DNA of 64,000 nt from Haliotis asinina (GCF_037392515.1 NC_090291.1:36851001-36915000), one strand, 5' to 3'; positions 33,406 to 46,668 are shown, numbered from the stretch's first letter. A program made the numbers and translations. The notes: generated by a model from the letters alone, not told the origin.

Positions 33406-34800
33406 CCAGTCAGAGTGTTCCTGTGCTGAATATTTATTAATACATCAAGGATACCTCGAGAAGACATTGTTATTGGTGAGCCAGAGGAACATTCCTTCTC
33501 TATACACACTGAAGTGGGTGTCTGGAAACACAAACGACTCAGGAATGGCAAATATATGTTTAGATATATTAGAGATAGGTATTTATTAATGAAGTCGATG
33601 TTGGCAAGTCGGAGTTGCCTTTGGAAATAAGGAACCCCAGTGACCAAAACCTCTTCTGATATGGGTATTGTCGCTCGGGATTATTCGCGACAAAATCGTG
33701 TCTTTCCGGGGCATTCGGGACCAACTCGTGTTATTCCGGGACAAACCGACTAGAGTCTTCTTAAAGTTGACGCAAAGGGGCTAGTGGCGATGAATGAACC
33801 GGGATATGATATAGATTTTACATTCAACCGACTTTTATGTAGACGTTTAGTCGGGACAAGTTGTCGGCACTGTATATCCATGAACTGGAAGATATGGCGG
33901 AAAGGAAAGGCACCGAAATGAATCTTCCACCCCATTAAGATTGTGTCTTGAGTTGACCCCAGCTGTCCACAGGGCTACCGGGACTCGCTGTCAGTCACGA
34001 GATGTTATGTGAGATAACATTAAACCTCTATTGTTTCACTGCAAGTTGATTTGCAATGATTTCGTTACATTCTGACTGACTCGTTACTTTTATATATTTC
34101 AGTAAATATAAAGTCACAGCCTCAGTGTGTGTATGGTCATACGTTCATATGTTTATATTTTTACCAGGGCTCTGGTAACCCTAACATTTTATACTCAACC
34201 CTTGAGAAATACAGCATTTGACATTGTGTCCAAAAGATACGTTATTTTTCACAGGGGCAATATCATCACAAGAAACCAGAGACACTGAATTGCTCCAGTA
34301 TATTTTGCGATGGATGTCACTGTTTTGGAAATCTCGATAGCCTATATTCTGTCCATATCACCACAACAACACTATGTCAACTCAATGCTGGTGTATATAC
34401 GCAATTATCATCTGAAACGGTATATAGTGTCAGTAACACATAGATTCATTGGTAATTTTGACCAATCGCCTTCACAGTACCCCTTTACATCTATTATTGG
34501 TTTTTACCCTTGTCTTTTTTGAGGTTACAACATCAATTATTTATTTTCCTTGCATTTAAAAGAATGTTTAATGTTGAGCCATATGTAGTTGCTTCAGGAT
34601 GCTTGGGTCACTTTAACCTTGTGTGCATTTTGTTCTTGTAAATGTGAACAAGCACAGTGGTTTCTATGACATTCCTGACATGTGGTACTGATGCAAAGGT
34701 GATATTATGTGCTGTATTACAGTATGGAAACCAGAACTGTTGGATATTTGTCTGTGATGGTGGATGCTATGCCATTGTTCAGCGTTGTTAATAAAAGTTG
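33406..34800 (+). other. CA8: Probable 3' UTR and downstream of the CA8-like gene
   Basis: No gene follows the stop at 33405. Candidate poly(A) signal aataaa at 34790 with a GT-rich stretch after it. AT-rich throughout. Confidence 0.45.
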
Positions 34801-34939
34801 TGTATTGCGTAGCTTTCTGCACTATTCATTCGGGAGAAGACTGACATAAATCATAGTTTAACACAGTGTGAGGGATCAAACCTGGACTACGTGTCCCAAT
34901 GTGTGTCGGCAGTCGTAAAGCACGGAACTTAGCTTGACC

Positions 34940-35400
34940 TTTGCTCTGCTTATCGGAAACCTATGTTCAAAACATGGGAGTTACGATCACCTTAAGTAAC
35001 GCTAAGCTTATCGGAAACCTATGTTCAAGCATGGGAGTTACGATCACCTTAAGTAACGCTAAGCTTATCGGAAACCTATGTTCAAACATGGGAGTTACGA
35101 TCACCTTAAGTAACGCTAAGATTATCGTAAACCTATGTTAAAGTATGGGTTTACGATCACCTTAAGTAACGCTAAGATTATCGTAAACCTATGTTCAAGC
35201 ATGGGAGTTACGATCACCTTAAGTAACGCTAAGCTTATCGGAAACCTATGTTCAAACATGGGAGTTACGATCACCTTAAGTAACGCTAAGATTATCGTAA
35301 ACCTATGTTAAAGTATGGGTTTACGATCATCATAACGCCTATCGTATGACTTTGTTAAAGTACGAGTATCTACGACTGAGACCGCTTTGTGGAAGGAGAC
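34940..35400 (-). repeat. Family E repeat with 57-bp tandem amplification
   Basis: About seven units of 50-58 bp (cttatcggaaacctatgttc, aacatgggagttacgatcac, cttaagtaacgctaag) are followed by gagaccgctttgtggaag. In reverse complement these match family E (acaaagcggtc, gcgttac, gatcgtaactccca, aacatagg). A middle section has been tandemly amplified. The short open frame across it is a by-product of 57 being a multiple of three. Confidence 0.85.
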
Positions 35401-35764
35401 ACGCAGGCTGTACCACTGATTAAGGCGTTCTACTTATTGTCATCGCGGTGGGGTGGGGGTGTAGTCATCGGCTCATGGTGAATTAGCTCATGATTTTGAT
35501 GAAGAGCATCATGTTGACGAAGACAAATGAATACGTTGATGAAGACGAAGGCATAGTTTAGTTGTTCAAACTTCTTTAGTTAGTTTCACAAGACATGACA
35601 AACAAGTATACATGAATGAGGTGAGCGGACTTCCAGCTCAACCCCAGAGCCTTTCCTGCGAGCGGCATAATCCTGCGAGCGGTCGTCCCTACAAAGACAG
35701 TCGGAATGCCGGCCTCCACACTCACATCTCACGTGTCACCTCTCACGTACAGTATACATGTGAG
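35401..35764. other. Intergenic, nothing recognised
   Basis: Contains a short gatgaagacgaagac-like run. No gene seen. Confidence 0.35.
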
Positions 35765-35924
35765 CATATACATACATACATACATACATACATACATACA
35801 TACATACATACATACATACATACATACATACATACATACATACATACATACATACATACATACATACATACATGTATGTAAACATACATACATACATACA
35901 TACATACATACATACATACATACA

Positions 35925-35955
<31 letters not shown>
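35765..35955 (+). repeat. CATA tetranucleotide microsatellite
   Basis: About 47 repeats of cata, interrupted once by catgtatgtaaa at 35871-35883. Confidence 0.98.
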
Positions 35956-35959
<4 letters not shown>

Positions 35960-35960
<1 letters not shown>

Positions 35961-36305
35961 TATAGTATTTAACAACAATAGGCAGGCAAAGATTCAATAA
36001 TGGACAGATACAGAAACTGATAGCACTTCCTTCTACAGTTGATGTGATGACAGACACAGCCATGGAGGATGACCAATAAAGGCCATAAATGTCATATACA
36101 GTAATTAATAGAAGTGACAAAGAGGAACAAGGTAGCTGACAAAACAGTGTGCTCTGCGGTAGTGATAAAGATCAAGATTGCAGATTGAATAATAATAACA
36201 AAATATCATATAGCCTGGCCACATAGTTTTTTTGGTCTTTAGAAGTATTTGGACATGGCTGTCCTGAAGTAGACACTATAACATTATTATGGGTAAGTTG
36301 GGTTT
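35960..36305. other. Intergenic, nothing recognised
   Basis: No signal seen. Confidence 0.3.
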
Positions 36306-36308
36306 TAG

Positions 36309-36435
36309 AGCAACATTTCAGCAATATTCCAGCAACATCACGGCGGTGGACACCAGAAATAGGCTTCACACACTGTACCCATAAGGGGAATCGACACGGG
36401 CCTTCGGCGTGACGAACGAACGGTATGACCACTAT
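36309..36435 (-). mobile_element. Family A SINE, - strand
   Basis: agcaatattccagcaacatc, ggacaccagaaataggcttc, gaatcgacacgggccttcgg (mutated B-box) and cggtatgaccact. Confidence 0.82.
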
Positions 36436-36473
36436 TATTATCATATCATAGAGATATAATAGAGAATGTTATT

Positions 36474-36960
36474 TATGTTGCGTTCGTGCGAAAAAATGGA
36501 TACATGGATCAGAACCTGTTCGGGAAAACAACACTTCTGAAAAACACAATCATTTTATGTTTTAGCTGAATTGTTCATAATGTCATATACTATCTTCTGG
36601 TTTACTATCTTTACAACGTACAGGTGTCAGTTGCTCTCACAATCCGATTCGCTATCACTCTATACACCCAGTTCAGTTAATACTGGAAACGCAAGTTTCT
36701 ATTGCTGCTCGCTGCCTAAATCGTTATCGGAAGCATTAAACTATCTGTAGTACTTCTTGTAATACTTCTTAAAGTTAGTTAGGACATTGCTGACGATTTC
36801 TCGTTACAAAAATGTCAGACTTTGTCTCAGCTGTCTGGACATGTTGACAATCAGCTGACAAAGGTACACCTCTTCACAATAATAGACCCAACCAGATGTG
36901 ACACGGTCAGGCAATGCATTAGGAGTCACTTGATCAGGTTAAGGAGAACAGGCTGAACAG
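36474..36960 (+). repeat. Dispersed 430-bp repeat, copy 2
   Basis: Matches 26066-26502 in order and strand, with an extra insertion near 36670-36710. A - strand family A SINE lies just before this copy and just after the other. Confidence 0.8.
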
Positions 36961-36969
36961 ACTCCACAA

Positions 36970-37620
36970 TTGCAATCTCTGTCGATAGTTCGATGCATCG
37001 TTACAGCCCTGTGCTTGACTCCTCCACTCACAGATGCTTAACATACTCCTGTACAAGTATCGCAACAGTTTCAAGAAAAAGGTGAAAGATGGTTTATGAG
37101 TGTGAAGTTGTAAATATGGCACGACCGGTGACAGTGGGTATAGGCGAGGAGAGGGATCAAACGGCTCGTTGAAGATTATAGATTCCTGCACTTGTGTTGC
37201 AGCTTTGGCTAATCGGGACTTACGTGTTTATGGTTTCGTAATAGTTTCTAGTGCTGTAACTACACATCGAACTAACGATGGATTGCAATTGTGGAGTCTC
37301 CGATACCAGATAACAGTTTGTAGAATCGAAAAACTATCCGTGCAATAGGCGGTTGCAACAGACCATCGCCATCCCAGTAGTTGTCTCCCCCTCAATTATT
37401 TATTTTCTTTTTGTTTTTTTATTATTTATTTTATACATTTATTTATTATTTTATTGTTTGTTTTTTGTTGTTGTTGTTTTTATCTCATGTGGTATTATGC
37501 GTCCAAAGGATAAAACCACCTGTAATTCACTCTCCGGACAGAAGATGACTGGGCCACGAAGGCCTCCAAGCCAAGTTGAAAATGTGATTCCTTCATTTGT
37601 CAACATGTCTTCCCAAAGGT
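36970..37620. other. Intergenic with T-rich tract
   Basis: Runs of tttatttatttt and ttgttgttgtt near 37395-37480. Otherwise nothing recognised. Confidence 0.35.
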
Positions 37621-37621
37621 G

Positions 37622-37793
37622 TTTGGACCGATGGGGTGACATAAAGTGTTTGCTCGTCACGTCGAAGACCCGGGTTGGATTCCTCACATGGGTACAATTT
37701 GTGAAGCCCATTCCTGGAGCCCCTCACCAATATAAATATATGTATATATTGTTGGAATATTGCTAGAAGCGGCGTAAAACTAAACTCACTCAG
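37622..37793 (+). mobile_element. Family A SINE
   Basis: cgaagacccgggttggattc, acaatttgtgaagcccattc, a tatatgtatatat insertion and gcggcgtaaaactaaactca. Confidence 0.82.
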
Positions 37794-37869
37794 CCAGTAG
37801 TGATATTTACCGGCAGTGTGGTGTCATGTTCAGGTATGAATGAACATTGGTTTGTGGCACTTTACAAAT

Positions 37870-37982
37870 GCTCTGGTAATATCACGTCGGGGGCTGGACA
37901 TATATTTATAAAGTGTACCAGTGTACAGGAATCGAGCTAGTCTTCGGCCTGACAAGCCAACACGTAACCACTGGGCTACCCT
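37870..37982 (-). mobile_element. Family A SINE, - strand, diverged
   Basis: gtgtaccagtgtacaggaat, cgagctagtcttcggcctga and aaccactgggctaccc match the reverse of the A head; the tail is absent. Confidence 0.65.
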
Positions 37983-38134
37983 TTGGATGAATGGGTTGTG
38001 CAGACAGCAACCTTTGCATACGTTCAACAACTCGGTGAATATACGTGTTAACGTATCTTTAGAAACTGGATCCAGTGGTCAGAATCGCAGAAATCGTTCA
38101 TGCAACATCATATCCCCGTTTCGATGCTCAAGAA

Positions 38135-38215
38135 GTCACTCAGTGGATTACCTACGATTATTTACAGACCTCCAAATGTCTAGAATAGTGAGTGTGGCAT
38201 TAAACAATAAACAAC
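38135..38215 (+). mobile_element. Diverged family B tail
   Basis: ctacgattatttacagacct, ccaaatgtctagaatagtga and gtggcattaaac resemble the 3' end of family B. Confidence 0.45.
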
Positions 38216-38534
38216 CCAACACATTTCAGTCAACTTTTGCCAGTGAGTACGAGGGGTCTTCACAGCGCCATCATATAGCTAGAATATTGATGACATCTAT
38301 GTGAAACAGCTAACAAGCATTTCTCAAAGGCGTGTGTGTTATCAGATCAGGTTGGGAAAACAGCTGGTTGGCGGTATCGATCAGTCCAGTGTTTTGAATA
38401 CAGAATAAGTCTCATGTTGCCGAGTCAGTGCTTTACTTACATCAACTGCATCCTTATCACTGCTGAATCAGAGAACAGCGTTTGCGAAGGTGAAGGTCAA
38501 ATTACTTTGGTGGAGCTTAGGGTATCCTTGTGGT

Positions 38535-38655
38535 GAGTTTAGTTGGTATTATTCCAGCTATATGGCAGCAGTCTGTAAATAATGGAGTCTGGACCAGACA
38601 ATCCAGTGATCAAAAACGTGAGCATCCATGTACACAACTGGGATATTATGACATG
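38535..38655 (-). mobile_element. Family B SINE fragment, - strand
   Basis: attattccagctatatggca, gcagtctgtaaataatggag, tggaccagacaatccagtga and caactgggatattatgacat. Confidence 0.75.
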
Positions 38656-38659
38656 TGGG

Positions 38660-38805
38660 TAGACTGGAGATCTAAGTCACTGGTGATGCTGACTTGGGTT
38701 TATTTCCCACATGGGTACATTGTGTGAAGCCCATTTCTGGTGTCCCGGGCTGTGATACTTGCGGAATATTGCTTGAAGTGATGCAACATGAAACTCACTC
38801 ACTCA
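38660..38805 (+). mobile_element. Family A SINE fragment
   Basis: cccacatgggtacattgtgt, gaagcccatttctggtgtcc and actcactcactcat; the head is fused or lost against the neighbouring family B piece. Confidence 0.75.
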
Positions 38806-38819
38806 TTACCCAATACAAG

Positions 38820-40161
38820 AAGAAAACAAATTCATCACTTGAAGTATTGACAGCTTTAATCATAAATATAATATTTGGATGTAAGTGTTGCATGGCCATT
38901 TATCTGCTTTGGCTTCAGACAGAGGTTTCAAACACTGTTACCTTTCAGAAAGGCAGGACACTGTGACATTGGACAGATTCAGTACCAGAACCCCAAAACC
39001 AATGTTGTACTGACAAGGAAATACACCTTATGTGATGACTACAAACCTTTGGTTGTATTACTGAGAAATATAAAACAACACAGGAAATGAATATCTACAT
39101 TTAAGGCTGACAGGCCTAGAACTTAATGTGAATACACAATGCTGCACAGAACCAGGTGAGGTCATCCTATTTAGATAAAGATAAGATCAGACTACACAAA
39201 TGTAAAAAGACTGGACAACGGTCATGAAGGACGTTTGAGTTAAGGTACATACATATTTAGGAAAGCTGATAACGTTCTGGCCATGTAAATCAAGCTACTC
39301 ATTGGTTGTGTAGGGTTACATGAGTAGCAAAGCCTCATACAGTCCAGGCTTTCAGTCTGTATGGTCTTTCTCTCCTGTTGTCTGAACACTCAACCAAACC
39401 TACCCTGAAATCAGCTGAGTCATATTTGCCTTTTTTCTAATGAATTACAAAATACAAAAGGTAGGACCACTAATAACTACACACAATCCATATAACTGAT
39501 TATTGATCATAATCATTTAAATAGTATCAGCATTGAATGTTCATGTTGTTTACATAAGGTGGTAATGCTGGACACAATCATTCAAGTAATGTTACACCCG
39601 AAGATGTGCACAAATATCAATATCATAATCAATGCTTCATATTCACCAGTAATGGAAGCTCGCAAAAAGGTCACCATGGTAATAACATCAGCAGCTAATT
39701 CCATGGCAACCACATCATGAAGACATTATGACATAAATGGACACACTACCAACACGTGAGATCAATACAAGTCTTGTGCTGGCAACGTTCTTAACATGAT
39801 ATACATTGATATACTGACAAATTCTGGACCGACTCAAAATGACAGCTGGCGTTTTCCGAAAAAATAAATTATGATATGTAATATCTTACTCATCAAAAAA
39901 GGTGCAAACTTACATAAAGGTGTCAGAAATAATACTGTTATTTACATTCATGACATTATAACTGATGCCACATATCTAAAACAGTCACATGAGTATCTGC
40001 GAGAGTGGTGATGGTGGTGGACCATGAGATATACTGCAGTCAGCCAGCAAGCCATGTGGATGCCAGCTTGACTATCTTAACATATGATGTGCTTTGTTCA
40101 GGTATGATGTAATGGCCACCAGTTAGAATGAATTATCTCCCTTGTCGCTATGTCCATTGCC
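38820..40161. other. ENY2: Probable 3' UTR/downstream of ENY2, otherwise empty
   Basis: Lies beyond the ENY2 stop in transcription order. AT-rich, with no exon or repeat recognised. Confidence 0.4.
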
Positions 40162-43100
40162 TCACTGCTGGGCAAGGAAGGTCCGGATTCTCTGGAGTAG
40201 CTCCTTCTTCACGTTGTCTGGGACGAGAGCTGACATGAAACAAATAACAATTATCAAAAACACAAACAAAAGAGACTGAATAAGTCTTCTTTGAAATGAT
40301 ATATTTCATCAACGATTTACAAGCCACTCAACATGGGGAGAAAACTTACTCCATGGCTGCTAAAATTTCAGCATTAGTTCCTTAGCTGGAATTTAAAAAT
40401 TAAAAAAAATTTTTTTTTTTAATTTAAAAATGACCATTTGTGTAGTTATATTGTTGCAAGTGATATAAAATATAACAGATTATGGCAATGACATGTATTT
40501 CACTGATACCTTGAACAATAAATATAATAAAGAGAGAGGCATTGTATTGAATGTACTGTCAAAATATCTGTTTGATTGTAGTGATGAAAATGTTGGTGTG
40601 TAAAATGATTTTCCTGTCGTGTAACAGTAAATATTGAAATGGCATGGATGAAATATTTTCAAAGAGCCCAGGTGGCATGCCTGATACTATACAGATAACA
40701 TTCAACAGGATTCATTTAAAGGCTATAAATCAGATCAATATCAGACCACTAACAACTATCTTTGTATCCAATCAAACAGTTCAGCTATGGCCCTCAGTCT
40801 TACAGCTAAACATGAGCATGGCCATTTTGAATCCCAGTGCCACTGACAGGATATCTTGGTTTCGAGGATGATATAGTTTGTGGGATAGTGTGTGAGTTAG
40901 TGTATTAGTCAAGGACCAGTGTAGCTTAATCAGCCTCGAAGTCATGATAGCATCCAGGAAATCTGAGTCAATTAATGGTTAAAATCATGTTTTATCAACT
41001 ACAAAACTGAAATGATACATTGTTGTGATGTTTAAAGTCAGGATCATCAAAAGGTATGGGCAGACATGTTTTCACAAGGACACATCTACATAACCTGTTT
41101 TGTGCCCTATGGCACCCTTGGAAAAAAAATTGCATTTCTCTTCCTATTAAGTATATAGGGACGCATGTTATTGTCATGAGTGTGGCATGCATAAGTATAT
41201 AGTAATGTATGTTTTTGTGTGTACATACATCCAGAACAAAGCATGCAAATGATGTTTCACTGCAATCTGGACAACTACAGCTACAGGTGTGTATAATACC
41301 TGTCTAACCATGCTTATGCTTACATCCTGAATAATTCTTGATTTTAAACGGATCATGATGATAACCTTATGTGAAAGGAAAGACTAAAGTCGAGTAAAGA
41401 GACCAGTTTAGAGATTCTACCAAGATTACAATCATGTGGATGCTGATTGCACAAACATAGTAATTAGCAATGAATCTGGGAATGTAACAAAGGTGATGCA
41501 TGGTAGCTAAGGAGAGGAGCTTTACACAACTGAGTATGGTAACTATGGTCATGATGGTAGGAAACCTAGTACAATGTGTCCTTATAGCTAAGGGAGAGAA
41601 CTCTGAATAGTGTACTCTAGCATCTAAAGGCATCTCTGCATAATGCATCATGGCATCTAAGGGAGGCAACCCTTCACACAACGCTTTGTAAAGTGTTTGG
41701 GCCTACCTCTGCCTTTAGGTGTGATCTCTGCTACTAGGTCGTCAACAGTGATGTGCTCCAGGCCCTTCTGTTGAACAATCTCTGTGTGACAAGACAACAA
41801 CAATCAATAAACAACAAAAGGAACAAATTCACTTCTTACACAAATCACAAGCTTCCAGGGCTTGAATTACCTGTGCCAACACTGCCACTCTGTGATCATA
41901 TGACAAGACCATGGACAAAATGGGTACATTCAAACATAGTCAAGTCATGCAGACATGCATATCCCCTGTATTTGTACCCAATGTTCTGTAAATCAATGTT
42001 TCAGTTAGTAAGTATACAAACTCCACATCCCCTGAATATCATCTGTTTACAGACAGAATGGAGTTGATTGAAGATTAGCTGAGGTGCGTCTATCCTTTCA
42101 CTAGAGTGTGTCATATAATAATGACAAATTCAATCACAAGGATCCCAGGGACAGGAATATGGACTGCTGATACAAAACATACTAGTAGGTTCTCATTTAA
42201 TACACAGCATTGACTCTTATTTTATACCATGTTTTCTGTTTAAAAAAAACACTAATTCTCAGTAAGATTCAGATAAGAACAGGCACTCCACAATTACAGA
42301 AACTTGTGAATCAAGCATTAAACTCCAAAGGTCCACATACAGAAGCTGTATTGGAGAAAAACTGTAAAGCAGATGTGTTGATTTCTCACAGTGAGGAACA
42401 ATTCATTGAATTCTGAGACTGATATTTCAGTATTTTCACAATGCTTTTCAAAATCGACTTTTTGAAAACATTATGTAAACACCAGGTACTTTACATGTGT
42501 TTGTTATGGTTCTAATAAAATTTGTTTGAAATATATAACACTTAGAATTGATAAATGTTTCAGGCATTTCTTTTGGTATATAAGAAAGAAAAATCACACT
42601 CTTAGATCCAGCTGAAAATAACTTCTGCTGCATTTTAACCTACATGAGACTTATGAACTGTGTTGTCAACCATTTCTGAGTTAGCTTCCATACTTTATGA
42701 ACATCTGAAAACATTAATACAAACTTGAACACAATGCTAAAGAGAAACTTTCTAGAACCCATTCACATCAGCTGAGCAGAAGATGCATGTTTTATCGTTA
42801 TAAGAGGTGATTTATGGGATTGGGTAGTCAGACTTGCTGACTTCGTTGACACATCATCCTATCTCGCTTACACAGATCAATGCACATGCTTTTGATCACT
42901 TGATTGTCTGGTTCTGACTCATTTATTTATTTTACAGATCATCGCCATGTAGCTATAATATTGCTGAATATGGCATTAAATAGCCACTAACCCAAATTCA
43001 GGCACTTATGAGATGCAAATTCCTGCGTCCTATACGCATAAAAATGAAAAAAGGACTAAATAATATTTATTATTGCATCCACAAGGATTCAGGAAAAATC

Positions 43101-44981
43101 CAAATACTTTTTGTAAAACTTTCAATCAAGTAACAATACGTGATCACCGAGTCTGATACTAGCTGGGTTATGGTATCATTTGTATTTTAATTCCTGTGAT
43201 GATTATGATAAACAATAACAGTAACTGATTTACCCAATATTACAACATAGTATAAATAATAATATTTAAGTGTCTGGGACCCCCCATTTTGTAGTCCAGG
43301 ACCTCTGAAAATTTGGAGTCCTTTGGACCCTGCAAAATAGGACTCAAAGTAAATCCCTGCAAACTATTCCCATATGGTCACTGGGAGCCTGCTTGCAAAC
43401 TCTACTCCAGCTTGTAGGCTATGACTCCATATAAAATATAACACATGCCTCATCCAACACTTGCAGTAGTTAGTATGCTGTCTGCAAATAGGCCACAGAT
43501 CAGCCTCAGTGCTACATCCATATCAGCAGCAGCTTTTAGGTAGTGACACCAAATCGAATACCGCATGTCATGTGTGTAGACACATGCAGTAGATTGTATG
43601 TGATGACTACTAGCTGAGCACCATATCGGTTTTGCTCAACACCTTCAGGAGTTTGCATACTGTGATTTGTGATTAACTGCAGGAGCCATCTCTGCCATCA
43701 TGTCCTCAACATTGCTTGTCAGATATGTCAGTTAACATTGAGGGACTCACCCTTGCAGTACTGTTTGAGTTCCTCTCTCCACCCACATTCAATCAGTCGA
43801 GTGCGCAACAACTCCTTCAGTCTGCATGAACAAAATACCATGTATATAGTAACCATTTTACAAAATACAATGTTTGCACTAACCATTCTACAAAACACCA
43901 GATACTAATAAAACTTAACAGCAATTAGCAAGCAGATTATTCTGTTTTTACATCAGAATCCAGATGTCAAGGTAGTGAGATTGTACAAGTACCTGTACTT
44001 CTCAACATTCTCAAGATTTAAATCTTAAATTGTAAGTGTTACCCCACCTGTCTCTCTCGCCAGTCTCAACCAACTTCTGGTTAATGGTGGCTCTCATTTG
44101 AGCATCCTTGATCTTTCTTTCTTGAAGGCTAAAATAGTCAACACATGTCAAATTACGGTGATTTTTTATCCTTAACTCCAGCTGATCTTTAATTAACATA
44201 ATCAAATACATCATCCTGAAAACAAGTATCAATATGTCTAGGCGTCCTGCATCTGTGGCTGTAATAGCCTTGTCTTTTTCATAGAATTTGATTGCTTATT
44301 GAACCAATGTTAATGGACACTGTGATAAATCTAATCATGCCAATGATAACTACACTATTCATCCCCACAATAATCATGCACCTGAGCAAAATGTATGTTG
44401 GCACATGAAGTTATAAAGTTTCTTTTAAAAAATCACATGATTTTTGGACAATTATTCATCCATTGGGAGACCGATCTGAATGAGATATTGACACAAGACT
44501 TTTGAGCTCAGGATACTCAAGAAACGTTTGCAATAGGCTCTGCTACACTGGCATGTTGGCACAATGCCTGCGCCTGGAGGCAATGACAATACGCCTCACC
44601 AGCACGTTGATAACGTTCTCATAAAGTTCTTGTCCTCCCATATGGCATCATGCCCTCAATAAATAAAATCCGTAGCCTCAGTCGGTTTTCCTGTCCTGCA
44701 TCATGTTTGCATGTCTACTGGGTGGTCGCAAAACACCCCGAACGCAAATTGATTTGACACCTATTTCGTCTGTTTCACAGTCTGTCTCAACTTTTATCCA
44801 CCTGTTTTAAAAATTCTTTCAAGTGATAACAAAAAGGCCGGAATAGTCTAAAATACATGAAAATACCCACATATCAACTTAATTTACAGCAAATATATTT
44901 CTCCTCCCTCAATGTCTTAAATTAGTCCTTAATTTGGAAATCTGTTCGTAGTTCACACCGAAATGATACTTACTCCGCCAT
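40162..44981 (-). CDS. ENY2: ENY2: SAGA/TREX-2 transcription and mRNA export factor
   Basis: Five coding exons on the - strand: 44981-44974, 44116-44048, 43821-43751, 41781-41707 and 40229-40162, with GT/AG boundaries and matching phases. The 291 nt encode 96 residues plus stop, near the 101 of human ENY2. Readable blocks are [79 protein letters not shown] and [17 protein letters not shown]. They follow the human protein nearly residue for residue ([42 protein letters not shown]). ENY2/Sus1 is an all-helical nuclear subunit of the SAGA deubiquitinase module and of TREX-2, linking H2B deubiquitination with mRNA export. The first exon contributes only ATG GCG GA, a tiny coding exon but with a good donor (gtaagt). 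The gene looks intact, and no rival assignment is plausible. Confidence 0.97.
40385..40430. repeat. A/T palindromic run in ENY2 intron
   Basis: aatttaaaaattaaaaaaaa followed by its near mirror complement ttttttttaatttaaaaa. A simple self-complementary AT tract. Confidence 0.6.
41490..41690. repeat. Weak imperfect repeats in ENY2 intron 4
   Basis: tagctaaggagaggagcttt, tagctaagggagagaactct and catctaagggaggcaaccct recur at 75-100 bp spacing. An open frame here on the - strand is not called. Confidence 0.5.
42775..42990 (+). mobile_element. Family B SINE (old copy)
   Basis: tttatgggattgggtagtca, gacttgctgacttcgttgac, ttgatcacttgattgtctgg, atcgccatgtagctataata and ttgctgaatatggcattaaa. Heavily substituted. 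Lies in ENY2 intron 3. Confidence 0.75.
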
Positions 44982-45469
44982 CTTGGAATTTCAGACTCCT
45001 TGAAAGAAGAGCTCCACGGGGAGTAATCATTATATACAGACAGTCGACCATCCCTAAAGTAGAGGCATGCCAGTTTCTCGACGTTCCAATTGAGACATTA
45101 GAGAAACACCTATTTCATTTGCTGACGACAGGTTTATAAGAAATACATAGCAATAAATTAATGAAATTTAGAGAGTGGCCTTTCCTGCATTTGATTAACG
45201 GCGGATGTCAGAGACTCATCCACTATTTTAACAGGTGGAGTAGGGTGGTTGTCGACGTTACTATATAACATCAAATTGAGGTCTATATGGTGTGTCCAAA
45301 GGAATCCAGGGTGTTTTCCCTGAAAGAAGACACCGAAAACCGCGTTATTTATTCTATTTTACTGGTTATTTTATTCACCTCGGTCTCCTGACTTTGCTTA
45401 GCAGCTTCCCTATCTGTGACCTATTTTTGTTAATGAAAGAATGACTTGTTATTTCTCTCACCGAACACA

Positions 45470-45650
45470 GAAAATAAATGCAGTCGGAAATAATCGATTC
45501 AGGACCAGATAACCCAATGATTGATATCATAAGCATTGATGTCGATGTGGACATTATGACATGCATAAAGTCAGGGATACGAAACACCTTGCGACCATCA
45601 TGAGTTGCTGAAGATCAATTCTCACACGATCTTCACGGGTCATTGCTCAT
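45470..45650 (-). mobile_element. Family B SINE, - strand, diverged
   Basis: gtcggaaataatcgattcag, gaccagataacccaatgatt, gacattatgacatgcataa and agatcaattctcacacgatc. Confidence 0.7.
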
Positions 45651-46261
45651 TTTCATAGTATCAATGAACAGAACAGGCTGCGCGACATTCCTTAAATTCG
45701 TCCACATTGATGCAACTTAGAACTTATCTTAACCGCACCTAACTTCTTTGAGTGGCCTTTAGAAGCTGGTACGACGAAGAGGAACATTTTTTATACAAAG
45801 ACAACTTCTTTAATACAGTAGATATACTCTTTTCTTCGCGAAACACACCCGTCGTACGGCGTCGTACGATTCTCTAGTATGAAGAAATTGTTGATTGAAA
45901 ATATCTCCAAGGGATAAAAATATGTGAAATGACTTATACCCGGTGTGTTGATTATCTATGTCTTGCTATGGATGCCCAGGGTAAACCGGAAAGGTGTGTC
46001 CACTCTTAATGAACATGGCCTAAGGACATACCTCAGTACCGACTCTTCCTCGTCCAGTCCGCCCTGCTGAGACGATGTGAACTCCTTTTGGGATGTACAC
46101 TCATTACTCGTGAAATTAACTGTCAGTAATACTATATGCCGTTGTCTATTAATACAGTTTATAACTGCGTGACACCAAATCCAAACAGGGTTTGTATGAT
46201 TGATCTGACATCTGCGACATATGTCATATTTGGGATTACACTTTGTTAGTAAAGTACAAAT

Positions 46262-46345
46262 TCGTGTCCTCTTTTGGTTGAGTCCCATTCGGGATTCGAA
46301 CCCACACCCTGAGAGTCGGGCACCAGTCAGGCAGGTTACGAACTC
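46262..46345 (-). mobile_element. Family C SINE, - strand
   Basis: ttgagtcccattcgggattc, gaacccacaccctgagagtc and ggcaccagtcaggcaggtta are the reverse of the family C head and B-box (gggttcgaatccc). Confidence 0.75.
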
Positions 46346-46575
46346 TATTTTTCACTTACTGCCTTCAATTTCCTGTATTAAAGGTTATCCTGTTTTTTAA
46401 ACTGTGTAATAAAAAAAATAATCAGAAAAGTTGAAAAATAGTAACAGATCTGGATTTTATTTCACATACACACTTATATCTAAATTGTATGGTGAAAAGA
46501 TCAACGATTTAACGTTAGTCTGAATCACTTGGAATTGACATAATAATCACTCCCTTGTGTTTACGCATAGTAACG

Positions 46576-46583
46576 TGACGTCA
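46576..46583. promoter_or_regulatory. CRE palindrome TGACGTCA
   Basis: A perfect TGACGTCA inside gtgacgtcac, about 100 bp before the ATG of the + strand gene, in a CpG-containing patch. This is the canonical CREB/ATF site and promoter-proximal placement is typical. Occupancy is not shown. Confidence 0.6.
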
Positions 46584-46621
46584 CAAAACATGCTCTATGG
46601 CGGTAGTGGTCGTCCGCACGC

Positions 46622-46668
46622 ATGGATGTTGACTATCGCATTGCGATGACAGCGGCTTTAGCGTGAAA
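46622..46668 (+). other. Possible upstream ORF in the 5' leader
   Basis: Within catggatgttgactatcgc and the following bases, an ATG opens a 14-codon frame (MDVDYRIAMTAALA) that stops just before the main ATG at 46684. It would matter only if transcription starts upstream of it, which is unknown. Confidence 0.35.

Noticed and set aside
35460-35560. gatgaagacgaag stretch as an acidic coding tract
   Set aside because: Short, interrupted and without splice context.
35612-36120. Open frames reading YIHTYIHT or MYVCMYVC
   Set aside because: Direct translation of the CATA microsatellite.
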